Assembly: GCA_040752005.1 (NCBI GenBank)
Contig: JBFMFX010000020.1
Span: 1 to 64,000 of the forward strand
Length of the DNA stretch: 64,000 nt
From: RBG-16-66-20 sp040752005
GTDB taxonomy: Bacteria; Pseudomonadota; Gammaproteobacteria; Burkholderiales; SG8-39
Direction: 5' to 3'
Position numbers and translations under genes: made by a program. Below the pieces are notes generated by a model. It did no database searches. It saw nothing but the letters and a program-made list of their open reading frames with translations, and was not told where the DNA came from. Each line of letters begins with the position of its first letter. Positions within the stretch are counted from its first letter, which is position 1. Of the stretch, positions 25,103 to 35,182 are shown piece after piece.

Positions 25103-26179
25103 CTACCCGAGCAGCGCGCGCGCTGCGGCGTGCACCGCCTCGACCGGCAGCGTCGTCAGGCATTCGCTCACCTTGCCGCCACCGCAGCCGTCCAGGCCGC
25201 AGGGCCGGCAGGTATGGCCGCTCGCGACCACCCGGTGCGCGGTCATCCACGGGCCCCACTCGTGCTCGCCGCTCGGGCCGAAGAGCGCCACCGTCGGCGT
25301 GCCCATCGCGGCGGCCACGTGCATCGGCATCGAGTCCATGCCGATGAACAGTCTTGCGCGCGCGGCGAGCGCCCCAAGTTCCTTGATCGAGAGCATGCCG
25401 GCGAGATTCACCACCGCGCCCTCGGCGAGCGCGGCGATCTCGCCCGCAAGATCGGTCTCGGACTTCTCCGGCGCCGCGGTGAGCACCACGCGATGGCCGT
25501 CGGCCGCAAGGCGCAGGATCAGCTCGGCGTTCTCTCTCGCCGGCCAGCACTTGAAGCGCCAGCGCGAGGTGGGATGCAGATGCACGAACCCGCCCGCTGC
25601 GAGTCCGTGCTCTGCAAGCAGCGATTCGATGCGCCGCTCGGCCTCGGCGCCGGGCACGAAGCGCACGCGCCGCTCCTCCGGCCCGGGCTGGATGCCGATG
25701 CGCCGCAGCGCATCCAGATTGAGCTCGACCTGATGGCGCCGGCCGCCCCCCACCACCGGATACAGGTGCGTGAAGCTTCGCACCCAGAGCGCGCCACGCG
25801 CGGGCACGATCGGCGCGACCGAATAGGCCGGCTTGAGAAGCCGCGCGAGCCACGCCCCGCGCCAGTGGCCCGAAAGATGCACGATGAGGTCGTAGCGCCG
25901 TGCCGCGAGCGCCGAATAAAGCCGCCATTCGGCCGCGGCGCGCGCGTGCGGCGCTCGCTCGCGCCAGCGCCGGCCGACGGTGTGCAGGGCGGCGAGCGCC
26001 GGATGCCCTTCGAGCATCGGCGCGGTGTCGTCGTACACCAGCGCGTCAATCTCCGCCGCCGGCGCATACGCCTTCAGCACCGACAGCACCGGCGCGGCGA
26101 GCAGCACGTCGCCGTGATGGCGCAGCTTGATGACGAGCGCACGCGCGATCGAACGCAGCGGAACGGCGTCCTTTACCAC
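25103..26179 (-). CDS. lipopolysaccharide heptosyltransferase (GT9, RfaQ-like)
   Basis: 358 residues from a GTG at 26179. ALVIKLRHHGDVLLAAPVLS is the RfaQ/WaaQ type start; LHPTSRWRFKCWPARENAEL and FIGMDSMPMHVAAAMGTPTV with ALFGPSG form the donor site. It is probably the first gene of the envelope operon: the next gene upstream (DUF71) belongs to the B12 group, and the 47-base gap before it shows no clear promoter. Confidence 0.9.
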   Translation of the reverse strand: MVKDAVPLRSIARALVIKLRHHGDVLLAAPVLSVLKAYAPAAEIDALVYDDTAPMLEGHPALAALHTVGRRWRERAPHARAAAEWRLYSALAARRYDLIVHLSGHWRGAWLARLLKPAYSVAPIVPARGALWVRSFTHLYPVVGGGRRHQVELNLDALRRIGIQPGPEERRVRFVPGAEAERRIESLLAEHGLAAGGFVHLHPTSRWRFKCWPARENAELILRLAADGHRVVLTAAPEKSETDLAGEIAALAEGAVVNLAGMLSIKELGALAARARLFIGMDSMPMHVAAAMGTPTVALFGPSGEHEWGPWMTAHRVVASGHTCRPCGLDGCGGGKVSECLTTLPVEAVHAAARALLG

Positions 26180-26226
26180 GCAACGCAGAATACCATCAGG
26201 CGGCAGGCGCCCTCGGGCGCGATCGC

Positions 26227-26892
26227 TCAGGCAGAAAGGAGATCGGCGAACACGAAGCCGTCGCGCTCGACCACCTCGCCCGCGCGAGCGGCGATCGGGG
26301 CGCGAAACATGGGACCTGCAAACGCAAAGGTGTGGAACTCGCCGCGCTCGCCGCAAGGGTCCACCTCGGGCGGCACCGCGGCGACAAACGCCGGGTCGTA
26401 GACCCGCCCCGCCCACTCGCGCGGCGCCTGCCGCGGATCCACGCATACGATCCAGGCGCGCAGGCCCGCTGCGGTCATGTGCGCGGCCAGTGCGCGCGTG
26501 TCGCGGCCCCATAGCGGAAAGAGCGGATCGAGCCCGGTACCGGCGAGCAGCGCCTCGCGGTAGCGGCGCACGTCCTCGAGGAACAGGTCGCCGAACGCTA
26601 GGTGCGTCGCCCCTTCGCGTACCACCTCGGCGACAAACGATCGCATCGCCGCCTCGTAGTGCTCGTTCGAGCAAGGGTACGAAAGCGGCAGGACGCGAAG
26701 CGGTAGACCGGCCGCGCGAGCCTGTTCTTCGAGGAGCGCGCGCCGCACGCCGTGCATCGCGACGCGGTCGAACGCTTCGGTCACGGTGCAAACCAGGCCA
26801 AGAAGCTCCACTCCCGGGTCGGCGCGCAGCACCTCGAGCGCCCAGGCGCTGTCCTTGCCGCTCGACCACGAAAGGTAAACGCGCTTATGCAC
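26227..26892 (-). CDS. DUF71/COG2102 ATP-binding protein linked to B12 (Dph6-like fold)
   Basis: 221 residues from a GTG at 26892 that overlaps the upstream gene by eight bases. The PP-loop VYLSWSSGKDSAWAL is at the amino end; GDLFLEDVRRYREALLAGTG and PLWGRDTRALAAHM are typical of the family. Archaeal and eukaryotic relatives make diphthamide, which bacteria lack. Comparative genomics has proposed that bacterial members next to B12 genes act in cobalamin salvage. Its place at the end of this riboswitch-headed operon agrees. The reaction is unknown. Confidence 0.85.
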   Translation of the reverse strand: MHKRVYLSWSSGKDSAWALEVLRADPGVELLGLVCTVTEAFDRVAMHGVRRALLEEQARAAGLPLRVLPLSYPCSNEHYEAAMRSFVAEVVREGATHLAFGDLFLEDVRRYREALLAGTGLDPLFPLWGRDTRALAAHMTAAGLRAWIVCVDPRQAPREWAGRVYDPAFVAAVPPEVDPCGERGEFHTFAFAGPMFRAPIAARAGEVVERDGFVFADLLSA

Positions 26893-27718
26893 CGCCCGCC
26901 CCGGGCGCCGACGCGCGCGCCCTTGCCGCCACCCAGTCGGCGAAGATCGCGTGCATGTGGCGCACGCCGTCGGTGAGGGCAGCCGGCCCCGGCGCGAGGA
27001 TCTCGGCGGACTTGATCTCGAACAGCAGGCCGTCGCGCACCGCCGGAATTTCTTCCCATCCCGGCCGCGCACGCATCCGCTCCGGCCGGAACTTCTTTCC
27101 GCACCATGACGCGAGAATGATGTCCGGACGCGCGGCAACCACCTGCGCGGGATTCTCGATGATGCGCCCCTGGGCCTGCGGCGCCCGCGCGCGCTCGGCG
27201 AACACATCCTCGCCTCCCGCAAGCTGGATCAGCTCGGACACCCAGCCGATGCCGCAGATCATCGGTTCGTCCCATTCCTCGAAGTACACGCGGGGCCGCG
27301 TCACGAAGCGCGCCGCGCGGCCGCGGATCTCCTCCAGCCCGGCAGCCAGTTCGGCGGCGAGGGCTTCGCCGCGCGCGCGCGCACCGACCAGCGCGGCGAG
27401 CGTGCGCACCATGCCCAGGATCCCGGCGACCGAGCGCTGATTGAATACGAGGACGTTGAGCCCGCACCGGATGAGATCGCGCGCGATGTCGGCCTGCAGG
27501 TCCGAAAAACCGATCACCAGGTCCGGTTTCAGCGCGAGGATCCGATCGGTTCGCGCCTGCAGGAACGCCGCCACGCGGGGTTTTTCACGCCGCGCGCGCG
27601 GCGGGCGCACCGTGTAGCCCGAAATGCCGACCACGCGCCGCTCCTCGCCGAGCAGGTACAGCGTCTCGGTCGTTTCCTCGGTGAGGCAGACGATGCGCGA
27701 GGGCAGGTTTTCTGTCAT
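26885..27718 (-). CDS. BtuF-like cobalamin-binding protein without signal peptide
   Basis: 277 residues from the ATG at 27718. The start MTENLPSRIVCLTEETTETL, then GYTVRPPRARREKP, DLVIGFSDLQADIARDLI and ASWCGKKF belong to the BtuF/FhuD-type binding fold (class III). No signal peptide or lipobox precedes the fold, so a periplasmic place is not supported. It lies between the BtuM-like gene and the DUF71 gene in a B12-controlled operon. It might bind corrinoid in the cytoplasm. Confidence 0.8.
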   Translation of the reverse strand: MTENLPSRIVCLTEETTETLYLLGEERRVVGISGYTVRPPRARREKPRVAAFLQARTDRILALKPDLVIGFSDLQADIARDLIRCGLNVLVFNQRSVAGILGMVRTLAALVGARARGEALAAELAAGLEEIRGRAARFVTRPRVYFEEWDEPMICGIGWVSELIQLAGGEDVFAERARAPQAQGRIIENPAQVVAARPDIILASWCGKKFRPERMRARPGWEEIPAVRDGLLFEIKSAEILAPGPAALTDGVRHMHAIFADWVAARARASAPGAGGA

Positions 27719-27721
27719 CCG

Positions 27722-27755
27722 AAACGGGGCCAGACCCGAGTCCGGCCCCGCTTTT
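27722..27755. repeat. palindromic intergenic repeat, copy 3
   Basis: Arms aaacggggcc and cggccccgctttt around agacccgagtc. It is a variant of the repeats at 7898, 8491 and 55064 and fills the gap between the BtuM-like gene and the BtuF-like gene. It overlaps the BtuM-like stop codon. Confidence 0.65.
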
Positions 27756-28332
27756 ACGGCGCTGCCGGCCTTGCCGTTCGCGCCGCGAGGCGGTCGGCGA
27801 GCGTCGCGGCGGCGAGCGCGGCCGCGACGTACGCCGCCGTGCTCGCCAGATAGGGCGGAAAGTACTTCGCCACGCGCACCGCGTATTCCGCCGCCGACAG
27901 CTCGCCGAAGTAGCCGGAGAAGGCGTAGAAGCCGGCGTTCGAGATCACGAACCACAGCGCCGTCCCGGCGGCAAGGGCCGCGGCAAGGCGCACCCACTCG
28001 CGCCAGCGCTCGCGCGGGCGACCGGCGCACCAGACCCCGCTCGCCCAGAGACACCCGTAAGCCGGGGCCAGAATCGCGTAGGCGGGCGTCACGCACCAGC
28101 CGCTCGTGCCGCCGTAGGCGATCGCCAGATAGTCCACCAGCGCCGCCTCGGCGAGGAACGCGCCGAAGAGCGCCGCGCGCCCGAGCGCAAGCCCGCCGAG
28201 GAAAAACACCGCGAGCGAGGCGTCCGGCAGCTGCAGCAGCGAGCCGAAGGGGTGAGAGCGCGTCGCCGCCATGAGCGACGCAAGGCCGAGCGCGATCGCC
28301 AGCTCACGCGAGGAAAGACGCCTTGCTTGCAT
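27754..28332 (-). CDS. btuM: BtuM-family cobalamin transporter (solitary ECF S-component)
   Basis: 192 residues from the ATG at 28332, with about six hydrophobic segments. LPDASLAVFFLGGLALG and TSGWCVTPAYAILAPAYGCLW match the BtuM family described from Thiobacillus denitrificans, and the Cys of SGWCVTPAY falls at residue 80, the position of the cobalt-binding Cys known there. BtuM carries cobalamin across the inner membrane and is reported to strip the cyano ligand. Gene order btuB then btuM under a B12 riboswitch strongly supports the call. Confidence 0.85.
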   Translation of the reverse strand: MQARRLSSRELAIALGLASLMAATRSHPFGSLLQLPDASLAVFFLGGLALGRAALFGAFLAEAALVDYLAIAYGGTSGWCVTPAYAILAPAYGCLWASGVWCAGRPRERWREWVRLAAALAAGTALWFVISNAGFYAFSGYFGELSAAEYAVRVAKYFPPYLASTAAYVAAALAAATLADRLAARTARPAAP

Positions 28333-28349
28333 TGCCGCCTCCGTCGGGT

Positions 28350-30182
28350 TCAGAGTTCGTGGCGCAGACCGGCGCTCAGCCTGCGCCCCTGCGTGTGATA
28401 GCCGTGCGCGAGCGAGTAATCGCGGTCGAACGCGTTGTCGAGTCTCACGTACAGCGAGGCGCTCTTCGAGAACCGGTACTCGGCGAGCGCGTTGAAGATC
28501 TCGTACCCGCCGAGCTCGACACGCTGCGCCGGGAACGCGGTGATGTGATTGTCGAAGCGCCGGCCGCTGGCGAGCAGCTCCACCGATGCGCGCCACGGGC
28601 CCCAGGACTTGCCGATGGCGAGGCTGCCGAAGCTCTTTGCGCGGCGGATGAGTTGCGCCTCGCCTGCGGCGCTCTTCTGCACCGGATCCTGGAGCGTGAG
28701 ACTCGCCTTGACCTCCGCGCCCCACAGAACCCCGCGGTAGGACAGCTCCAGGCCCGAGATCTCGGCCTCGTTCACGTTGACAATCGGGAACGGGTTGATC
28801 AGATCCACGATTCTCGAGCGGAACCCGACGGCGCGCGCAACGTGCGGGCCGCTCGCGTACTGGAGGCCGATTTCGGCGCTCCGCGACCGCTCCGGCCTCA
28901 GATCCGGATTGCCGAAGCCGGGAAAGAACAGTTCGTTGAACGTCGGGGCACGGAAGGCGCGCGAGGCCGAGGCGATCACCCTCCAGTCGGAGCTGAGGTC
29001 GAATCCGTAGCCGGCGAAGTAGGTGCGCGCGCGCCCGAAGTCCGAGTAGCGCTCATCGCGCAGGTTGAGCTGCACGCCGTGCCGGCCGATGCGCCCGACA
29101 TAGCCTGCAGCGAGCGCGTCCACGTCGCGCCCGGTGCGCACGTAGGCGGTGGTGCTCGACACCGCCTGGCGCAGATGCTCCAGCCCGAGCGTCACCGTGT
29201 GCTCGGGTGCCACCAGCAGGTCGTTCTGCCAGCGCAGCTCGGTGTTGCGGGTACGCGTGCGGCTGGTCGCACTGTCGTTCGTGAACGTGTCGAAGCGATC
29301 GCGCCCCTCCGACAGCGACAGGCGCGAGAGCCAGCGCGAGGCAAGCTGGTTGTTCGAATAGACGAGCGCCGAGCCGACGCCGGTCGCGCCATGGTGCCGG
29401 TCCGCAGGCGCGCCGAACGCGTTGTCGAACTCGACGCGTCCGTCGGTGGAGAAAAGGCGCAGCCCCGCTTCGTGGCCGGGCGCAAAGCGATGCGCGAGAC
29501 TCGCCGAAAGCGAGGCGTTGCGGTAGCCATCGCGGTCGGGATTGGCGTTCGGCACGATGTCGGTGCGGATCGCCGAGAACCCGCCGGTGCGAAAGCCCGA
29601 GGCGTTCACCGAAAAGCGCGTCGCGCCGTGCTCGCCAGCGAAGCCGAGCCGCAGGCGCGCCGTGTTCTCGCCCCCCGCGGCGAGCTCGGCGCTTGCGTGT
29701 GGCGCACCGCGGCCCTGCCGCGTGAAGACCTGGATCACGCCGCCGATCGCCCCCGAGCCGTAGAGGCTGGAGACGTTGCCGCGCACGATCTCGACGCGCT
29801 CGATCTGGTCGAGCATGAGCTGGTCCAGTTGCGTCGCGCCGGTGGTGAGGCTCGCGACCCTCACGCCGTCCACCAGCACCAGCACCTGGTTGGTCGCCGC
29901 CCCGCGCAGAAATGTGCCCGAGACGGTGCCGATGCCACCGTTTTGCGAGAACTCGAATCCGGCCTCGCGCCTGAGCAGCGCGAGCAGATCCACCGCGCCG
30001 GATTCGCGGATCTCGCGCCCGGTGATCACCGTGGTGTGCGGAATCGCGTCGCGCATCCGCTGTTCGGTGCGCGTGGCGGTGACGACCACGGCGTCCTCTT
30101 CGGCGCGGGCTGGATGCGCGAGGGCGACGGACAGTCCGAAGACGGACGCCGCGAGAGCGGCCACGAAGCAAGGCGAAGTCAT
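28350..30182 (-). CDS. btuB: TonB-dependent cobalamin receptor
   Basis: 610 residues from the ATG at 30182 with a GGAGG site. A signal peptide (VAALAASVFGLSVALAHPA) is followed by the TonB box region DAVVVTATRTE. The plug has VLVLVDGVRVASLTTGAT and VEIVRGNVSSLYGSGAIGG; the barrel has SASRAFRAPTFNELFFPGFG with NPDLRPERS. Length and motifs match BtuB. It follows a cobalamin riboswitch, so it is expected to be switched off by B12. Confidence 0.93.
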   Translation of the reverse strand: MTSPCFVAALAASVFGLSVALAHPARAEEDAVVVTATRTEQRMRDAIPHTTVITGREIRESGAVDLLALLRREAGFEFSQNGGIGTVSGTFLRGAATNQVLVLVDGVRVASLTTGATQLDQLMLDQIERVEIVRGNVSSLYGSGAIGGVIQVFTRQGRGAPHASAELAAGGENTARLRLGFAGEHGATRFSVNASGFRTGGFSAIRTDIVPNANPDRDGYRNASLSASLAHRFAPGHEAGLRLFSTDGRVEFDNAFGAPADRHHGATGVGSALVYSNNQLASRWLSRLSLSEGRDRFDTFTNDSATSRTRTRNTELRWQNDLLVAPEHTVTLGLEHLRQAVSSTTAYVRTGRDVDALAAGYVGRIGRHGVQLNLRDERYSDFGRARTYFAGYGFDLSSDWRVIASASRAFRAPTFNELFFPGFGNPDLRPERSRSAEIGLQYASGPHVARAVGFRSRIVDLINPFPIVNVNEAEISGLELSYRGVLWGAEVKASLTLQDPVQKSAAGEAQLIRRAKSFGSLAIGKSWGPWRASVELLASGRRFDNHITAFPAQRVELGGYEIFNALAEYRFSKSASLYVRLDNAFDRDYSLAHGYHTQGRRLSAGLRHEL

Positions 30183-30225
30183 GGAATCCTCCCTGGCGTC
30201 TTCCCCGACGCCGCAAGCAGGTTGA

Positions 30226-30420
30226 ACACTGCAAGGCCGGTCTCCGGGCTCGCGAGCGGGGATTTCCCGGGCGCTCCGCCTTCCCGCGCTCATTGGCGCA
30301 GTGGCTGCTCTGGAGCGCTTTCGCTCGCCTACCGTTGCGGGGGCAGCAGAGGCTTTGGACCTCTTTCCCGTTTCACCCGGGGCGCGAGAGCCGCGCCCCG
30401 GACACCTTGCAACCGAAAGC
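30226..30420 (-). promoter_or_regulatory. cobalamin (B12) riboswitch
   Basis: On the minus strand the leader holds the classic elements in order: GGTGTCC (near 30400), GGGAA, the core CTGCCCCCGCAACGGTA (about 30334-30347), GCCACTG, GGGAAGGCG and the B12 box AGCCCGGAGACCGGCC at 30250-30235. The ATG of btuB lies about 50 bases after the box. Binding of adenosylcobalamin should reduce btuB expression by closing the ribosome site or terminating. Confidence 0.95.
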
Positions 30421-30426
30421 GGGCCG

Positions 30427-30454
30427 ATTATACCGGGCGCCGCGATCCCTCCAA
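30427..30454 (-). promoter_or_regulatory. promoter of the btuB operon
   Basis: A perfect -10 TATAAT (30432-30427 on the minus strand) with TTGGAG 16 bases upstream (30454-30449). The expected start of transcription lies right at the front of the riboswitch. Confidence 0.75.
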
Positions 30455-30501
30455 GCCCCGGATTCAATTGAGAAAGCGGATGCAGAAGCAGCCGTTATTT
30501 C

Positions 30502-30530
30502 TTGACGCATCGGCGGTTTTGCAACATAGT
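30502..30530 (+). promoter_or_regulatory. promoter of zapB-like / zapA / 6S RNA unit
   Basis: TTGACG at 30502-30507 and CATAGT at 30525-30530 with a 17-base spacer. The GTG start of the first gene is only eight bases further, so the message would be leaderless or nearly so. Confidence 0.55.
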
Positions 30531-30537
30531 GCGCACC

Positions 30538-30729
30538 GTGGAAGCGGAACTCGTTTCCCTCGAGCAGAAGGTCGCGCAGTTCGTCGGCCTGTGCGAGCGG
30601 CTGCGCACCGAGAACCATGAACTGCGCCAGCAGCTGGCCGCGGCCCGCAACGACGCGAAGCGCCTTGCCGAACGCATCGAGGGCGCGCGGGCGAAGCTCG
30701 AGCGGCTGCTCGAACGGCTGCCCGATTGA
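30538..30729 (+). CDS. small coiled-coil cell division protein (ZapB-like, TIGR02449 type)
   Basis: 63 residues from a GTG at 30538. The whole protein is a heptad coiled coil: ELVSLEQKVAQFVGLCERL and NHELRQQLAAARNDAKRL. It is always found directly before zapA in related bacteria, as here, where it overlaps zapA (TTGA). Probably helps FtsZ-ring assembly as a structural partner; this is by context. Confidence 0.8.
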   Translation: MEAELVSLEQKVAQFVGLCERLRTENHELRQQLAAARNDAKRLAERIEGARAKLERLLERLPD

Positions 30730-31058
30730 CCGCCGACGCCGACCGCCGCATGGCCGAAGCCGTCGAGACGATCGAGGTCACGATCCTCGGCCGGCCCTAC
30801 CGCGTGAGCTGCAAGGAGGGCGAGCGCGAGGCGCTCATGCGCGCCGTCGCGTACCTGGACGCGAAGATGAGCGAGATCAAGCAGTCGGGCAAGGTCACCG
30901 GCACCGACCGCATCGCGGTGATGGCCGCGCTCAACATCGCGCACGAGCTGCTGTCAATGAAGCTCGGCGACTTTGACATCGGCGAAGCCAAGCGTAGAAT
31001 CCGCGCGATCGAGGCGAAGCTGGATGCGGCTCTCGCCCCGCAGGAAAAGCTGTTCTAG
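30726..31058 (+). CDS. zapA: cell division protein ZapA
   Basis: 110 residues from a TTG overlapping the previous stop; an ATG at 30750 is an alternative start giving 102 residues. VTILGRPYRVSCKEGEREAL and ARAVAYLD-like helix, then TDRIAVMAALNIAHELLS and a coiled-coil tail (EAKRRIRAIEAKLDAAL) are typical. ZapA binds and bundles FtsZ filaments at midcell. The 6S RNA gene follows. Confidence 0.92.
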   Translation: MTADADRRMAEAVETIEVTILGRPYRVSCKEGEREALMRAVAYLDAKMSEIKQSGKVTGTDRIAVMAALNIAHELLSMKLGDFDIGEAKRRIRAIEAKLDAALAPQEKLF

Positions 31059-31081
31059 AGCGGCTGCCCGCGGGAGCGGTT

Positions 31082-31273
31082 CTCTGTCCCCTGCGGTGTT
31101 CGACAGGGCCCAAATTTTCCGAACCGATAGCATCCCTCGGTTGCCGACTCGAGCGTCACTGTTGTGATCGTCCCTCGCCCTCGGGCGCGCCGGACGAACC
31201 TGAGGTGACCGGAAGGCGACCACCCTGTTTTGCAGGGTTCGGGATCCGGGCCCACCGGCACAGGCGGGGGGCA
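31082..31273 (+). ncRNA. ssrS: 6S RNA
   Basis: Lies between zapA and the EVE gene, the usual place of 6S RNA in proteobacteria. The 5' arm cccctgcggtgttcgacagg and the sequence ccgaaccgatagc match the conserved 6S start. The 3' arm (caccggcacaggcggggg) can pair with the 5' arm, with a large central bulge in between. The RNA mimics an open promoter and binds sigma-70 RNA polymerase in stationary phase. Ends are estimated from the pairing. Confidence 0.75.
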
Positions 31274-31299
31274 CCCCTTTCCAGAGCGACAATCCCCGG

Positions 31300-31764
31300 G
31301 TGAGGTACTGGCTGATGAAGAGCGAGCCCGACGAGTGCTCGTTCGAGGATGTGCTCGCGGCACCGGGCCGCACCACGCCGTGGACCGGCGTGCGCAATTA
31401 CCAGGCGCGCAACTTCATGCGCGATGCGATGCGCCCCGGCGACGGCGTGCTCTTTTACCACTCCGGCTGTCCCGAGCCGGGCATCGCCGGCATCGCGCAA
31501 GTGGCATCGGCCGCTTACCCCGATCCGACGCAGTTCGACGCCGCCAGCCCGTACTACGACCCGAAGGCGACGCGCGCGGAGCCGCGCTGGTATTGCGTTG
31601 ACGTGCGCGCGGTCAAACGCGCACCTTTCGTGTCCCTGGCGGAGCTGCGCCGCCACGCGGCGCTGAGGAAGATGCCGCTGCTCAGGCGCGGCAACCGGCT
31701 TTCGATCACGCCGGTGAGCGCCGCCGAGTGGCGCTATATCACCGGGAGGCTCATGCGCGCGTGA
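31300..31764 (+). CDS. EVE-domain protein (thymocyte nuclear protein 1-like)
   Basis: 154 residues from a GTG at 31300. RYWLMKSEPDECSFEDV, GVRNYQARNFMRDAM, FYHSGCPEPGIAGIAQV and the later DPKATRAEPRWYCVDV cover the full EVE fold, a PUA-like domain thought to bind modified bases in nucleic acid. It commonly follows zapA/6S RNA. The stop overlaps hemE by four bases. Confidence 0.92.
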   Translation: MRYWLMKSEPDECSFEDVLAAPGRTTPWTGVRNYQARNFMRDAMRPGDGVLFYHSGCPEPGIAGIAQVASAAYPDPTQFDAASPYYDPKATRAEPRWYCVDVRAVKRAPFVSLAELRRHAALRKMPLLRRGNRLSITPVSAAEWRYITGRLMRA

Positions 31765-32828
31765 GCCCGCTCGCCAACGACACGCTGCTGCGGGCGCTTG
31801 CGCGCCAGCCGACCGAGTACACGCCGGTATGGCTCATGCGCCAGGCGGGACGCTACCTGCCCGAGTACAACGCGGTGCGCGCCCGCGCCGGCAGCTTCAC
31901 CTCGCTCATGCGCTCGCCGAGCCTGTGCGTCGAAGTGGCGCTGCAGCCTCTCGAGCGCTACCGGCTCGACGCCGCCATCGTGTTCTCCGACATTCTCACC
32001 ATCCCCGATGCGATGGGACTCGGCCTTTCGTTCGCCGAGGGCGAGGGGCCGCGCTTCGCGAATCCGGTGCGCGACGAGCGGGCGGTGGCGCGCCTTGCGC
32101 CGCCCGATCTTTCGGCGCTCGGCTACGTCATGGACGCGGTGCGCGAGACGCGCCGGGCGCTTTCCGGGCGCGTGCCCCTCATCGGCTTCGCCGGCAGCCC
32201 TTACACGCTCGCCTGCTACATGGTCGAGGGTACCGGAAGCGACGAGTTCCCGACCCTCAAGCGCATGCTCTATGCACGCCCCGACCTGCTGCACCGGATA
32301 CTGGAGGTGAACGCGACGGCCGTCGCCGCGTACCTGAACGCGCAGATCGCCTCGGGGGCGCAGGTCGTGATGCTCTTCGACACCTGGGGAGGAAATCTGA
32401 GCGCCGAGGGCTATGAGGTCTTCTCGCTTGCCTATTGCCGCAAGGTCTTCGCCGCGCTCGCGCGTGAGGCCGATGGTCGCCGCGTGCCGGCGATCCTGTT
32501 CACGCGCGGCGGCGGCAGTTGGCTGGAGGCGATGGCCGAAAGCGGCTGCGACGCGGTGAGCCTCGACTGGACGGTGGATCCGCGCGATGCGCGTCGGCGC
32601 ATCGGTCATCGGGTCGCGCTGCAGGGCAACCTGGATCCGTCGGTGCTGCTCGCGCCGCCGGAGAACGCGCGGGCCGAGGCGCGGCGCATACTCGAAGCAT
32701 TCGGGCCGGCGCCCGGACACGTCTTCAACGTCGGGCACGGAATCAGCCCTCTGGCAGACCCGGATTCCGTCGCCGCGGTGGTCGAAGAAGTGCGCACTCA
32801 CAGTCGCGAGATCCGGCGGCAACTCTAG
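31761..32828 (+). CDS. hemE: uroporphyrinogen decarboxylase
   Basis: 355 residues from a GTG overlapping the EVE stop. It removes four carboxyl groups from uroporphyrinogen III on the way to haem. PVWLMRQAGRYLPEYNAVR is the first signature and GFAGSPYTLACYMVEG the second; IVFSDILTIPDAMGL holds the active-site Asp, and FNVGHGI the carboxy His. Normal length. Confidence 0.97.
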   Translation: MSPLANDTLLRALARQPTEYTPVWLMRQAGRYLPEYNAVRARAGSFTSLMRSPSLCVEVALQPLERYRLDAAIVFSDILTIPDAMGLGLSFAEGEGPRFANPVRDERAVARLAPPDLSALGYVMDAVRETRRALSGRVPLIGFAGSPYTLACYMVEGTGSDEFPTLKRMLYARPDLLHRILEVNATAVAAYLNAQIASGAQVVMLFDTWGGNLSAEGYEVFSLAYCRKVFAALAREADGRRVPAILFTRGGGSWLEAMAESGCDAVSLDWTVDPRDARRRIGHRVALQGNLDPSVLLAPPENARAEARRILEAFGPAPGHVFNVGHGISPLADPDSVAAVVEEVRTHSREIRRQL

Positions 32829-33141
32829 GTAGTTATGCACAAAATACCGTTTCGAAAGAAAGAGTTGGCGGCGATTACGCTGGCCGGGGCGAATCGTTCG
32901 TAACTACTTGTCGTATTTGGAGAAAAATGGGTTGTCGCAGGAGCGCCAGGAGGGGCGGTGTGCAGTGCTCGTAACGGGATCGGTGGCTCTCGAAGAAGTT
33001 ACCCACAAATTCATTCACAGGGTCTGTGGAAAAGAAAAATTAACCTTGCCCGTCAAGGACAACCACGAGAATTGCAAGACGGGGAATCAGGAACCGCCGA
33101 TAACCTTGAGCCGGGAAAGCGGAACCGGGCGCGATGACGCG
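32829..33141. promoter_or_regulatory. hemE-priA intergenic region with DnaA-box-like sites
   Basis: This 313-base gap is clearly more AT-rich than its surroundings. It carries TTATGCACA (32833-32841), TTACCCACA (32999-33007) and the complement of TTTTCCACA (33025-33033), each one base from the DnaA box TTATCCACA, plus an A-rich run just after the last two. No gene was seen. It must contain the priA promoter and may bind DnaA. Confidence 0.5.
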
Positions 33142-35145
<2,004 letters not shown>

Positions 35146-35163
35146 CCGCCGCGCAACCGCCGT

Positions 35164-35169
35164 TATAAT
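35164..35169 (+). promoter_or_regulatory. -10 box of argS
   Basis: A perfect TATAAT lies 13 bases before the argS ATG, with no ribosome site between. No good -35 was seen. The argS message is expected to have almost no leader. Confidence 0.5.
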
Positions 35170-35182
35170 TCGCGCCCCCCTC

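Noticed and set aside
26127..27440. Plus-strand open frame over the DUF71 and BtuF-like genes
   Set aside because: Arg/Pro/Ala-rich without domains; the minus-strand genes explain the sequence.
32829..33141. Chromosomal replication origin
   Set aside because: Three near-consensus DnaA boxes are suggestive, but no dnaA, dnaN or other origin genes are in the window; reported only as a regulatory region and a finding.
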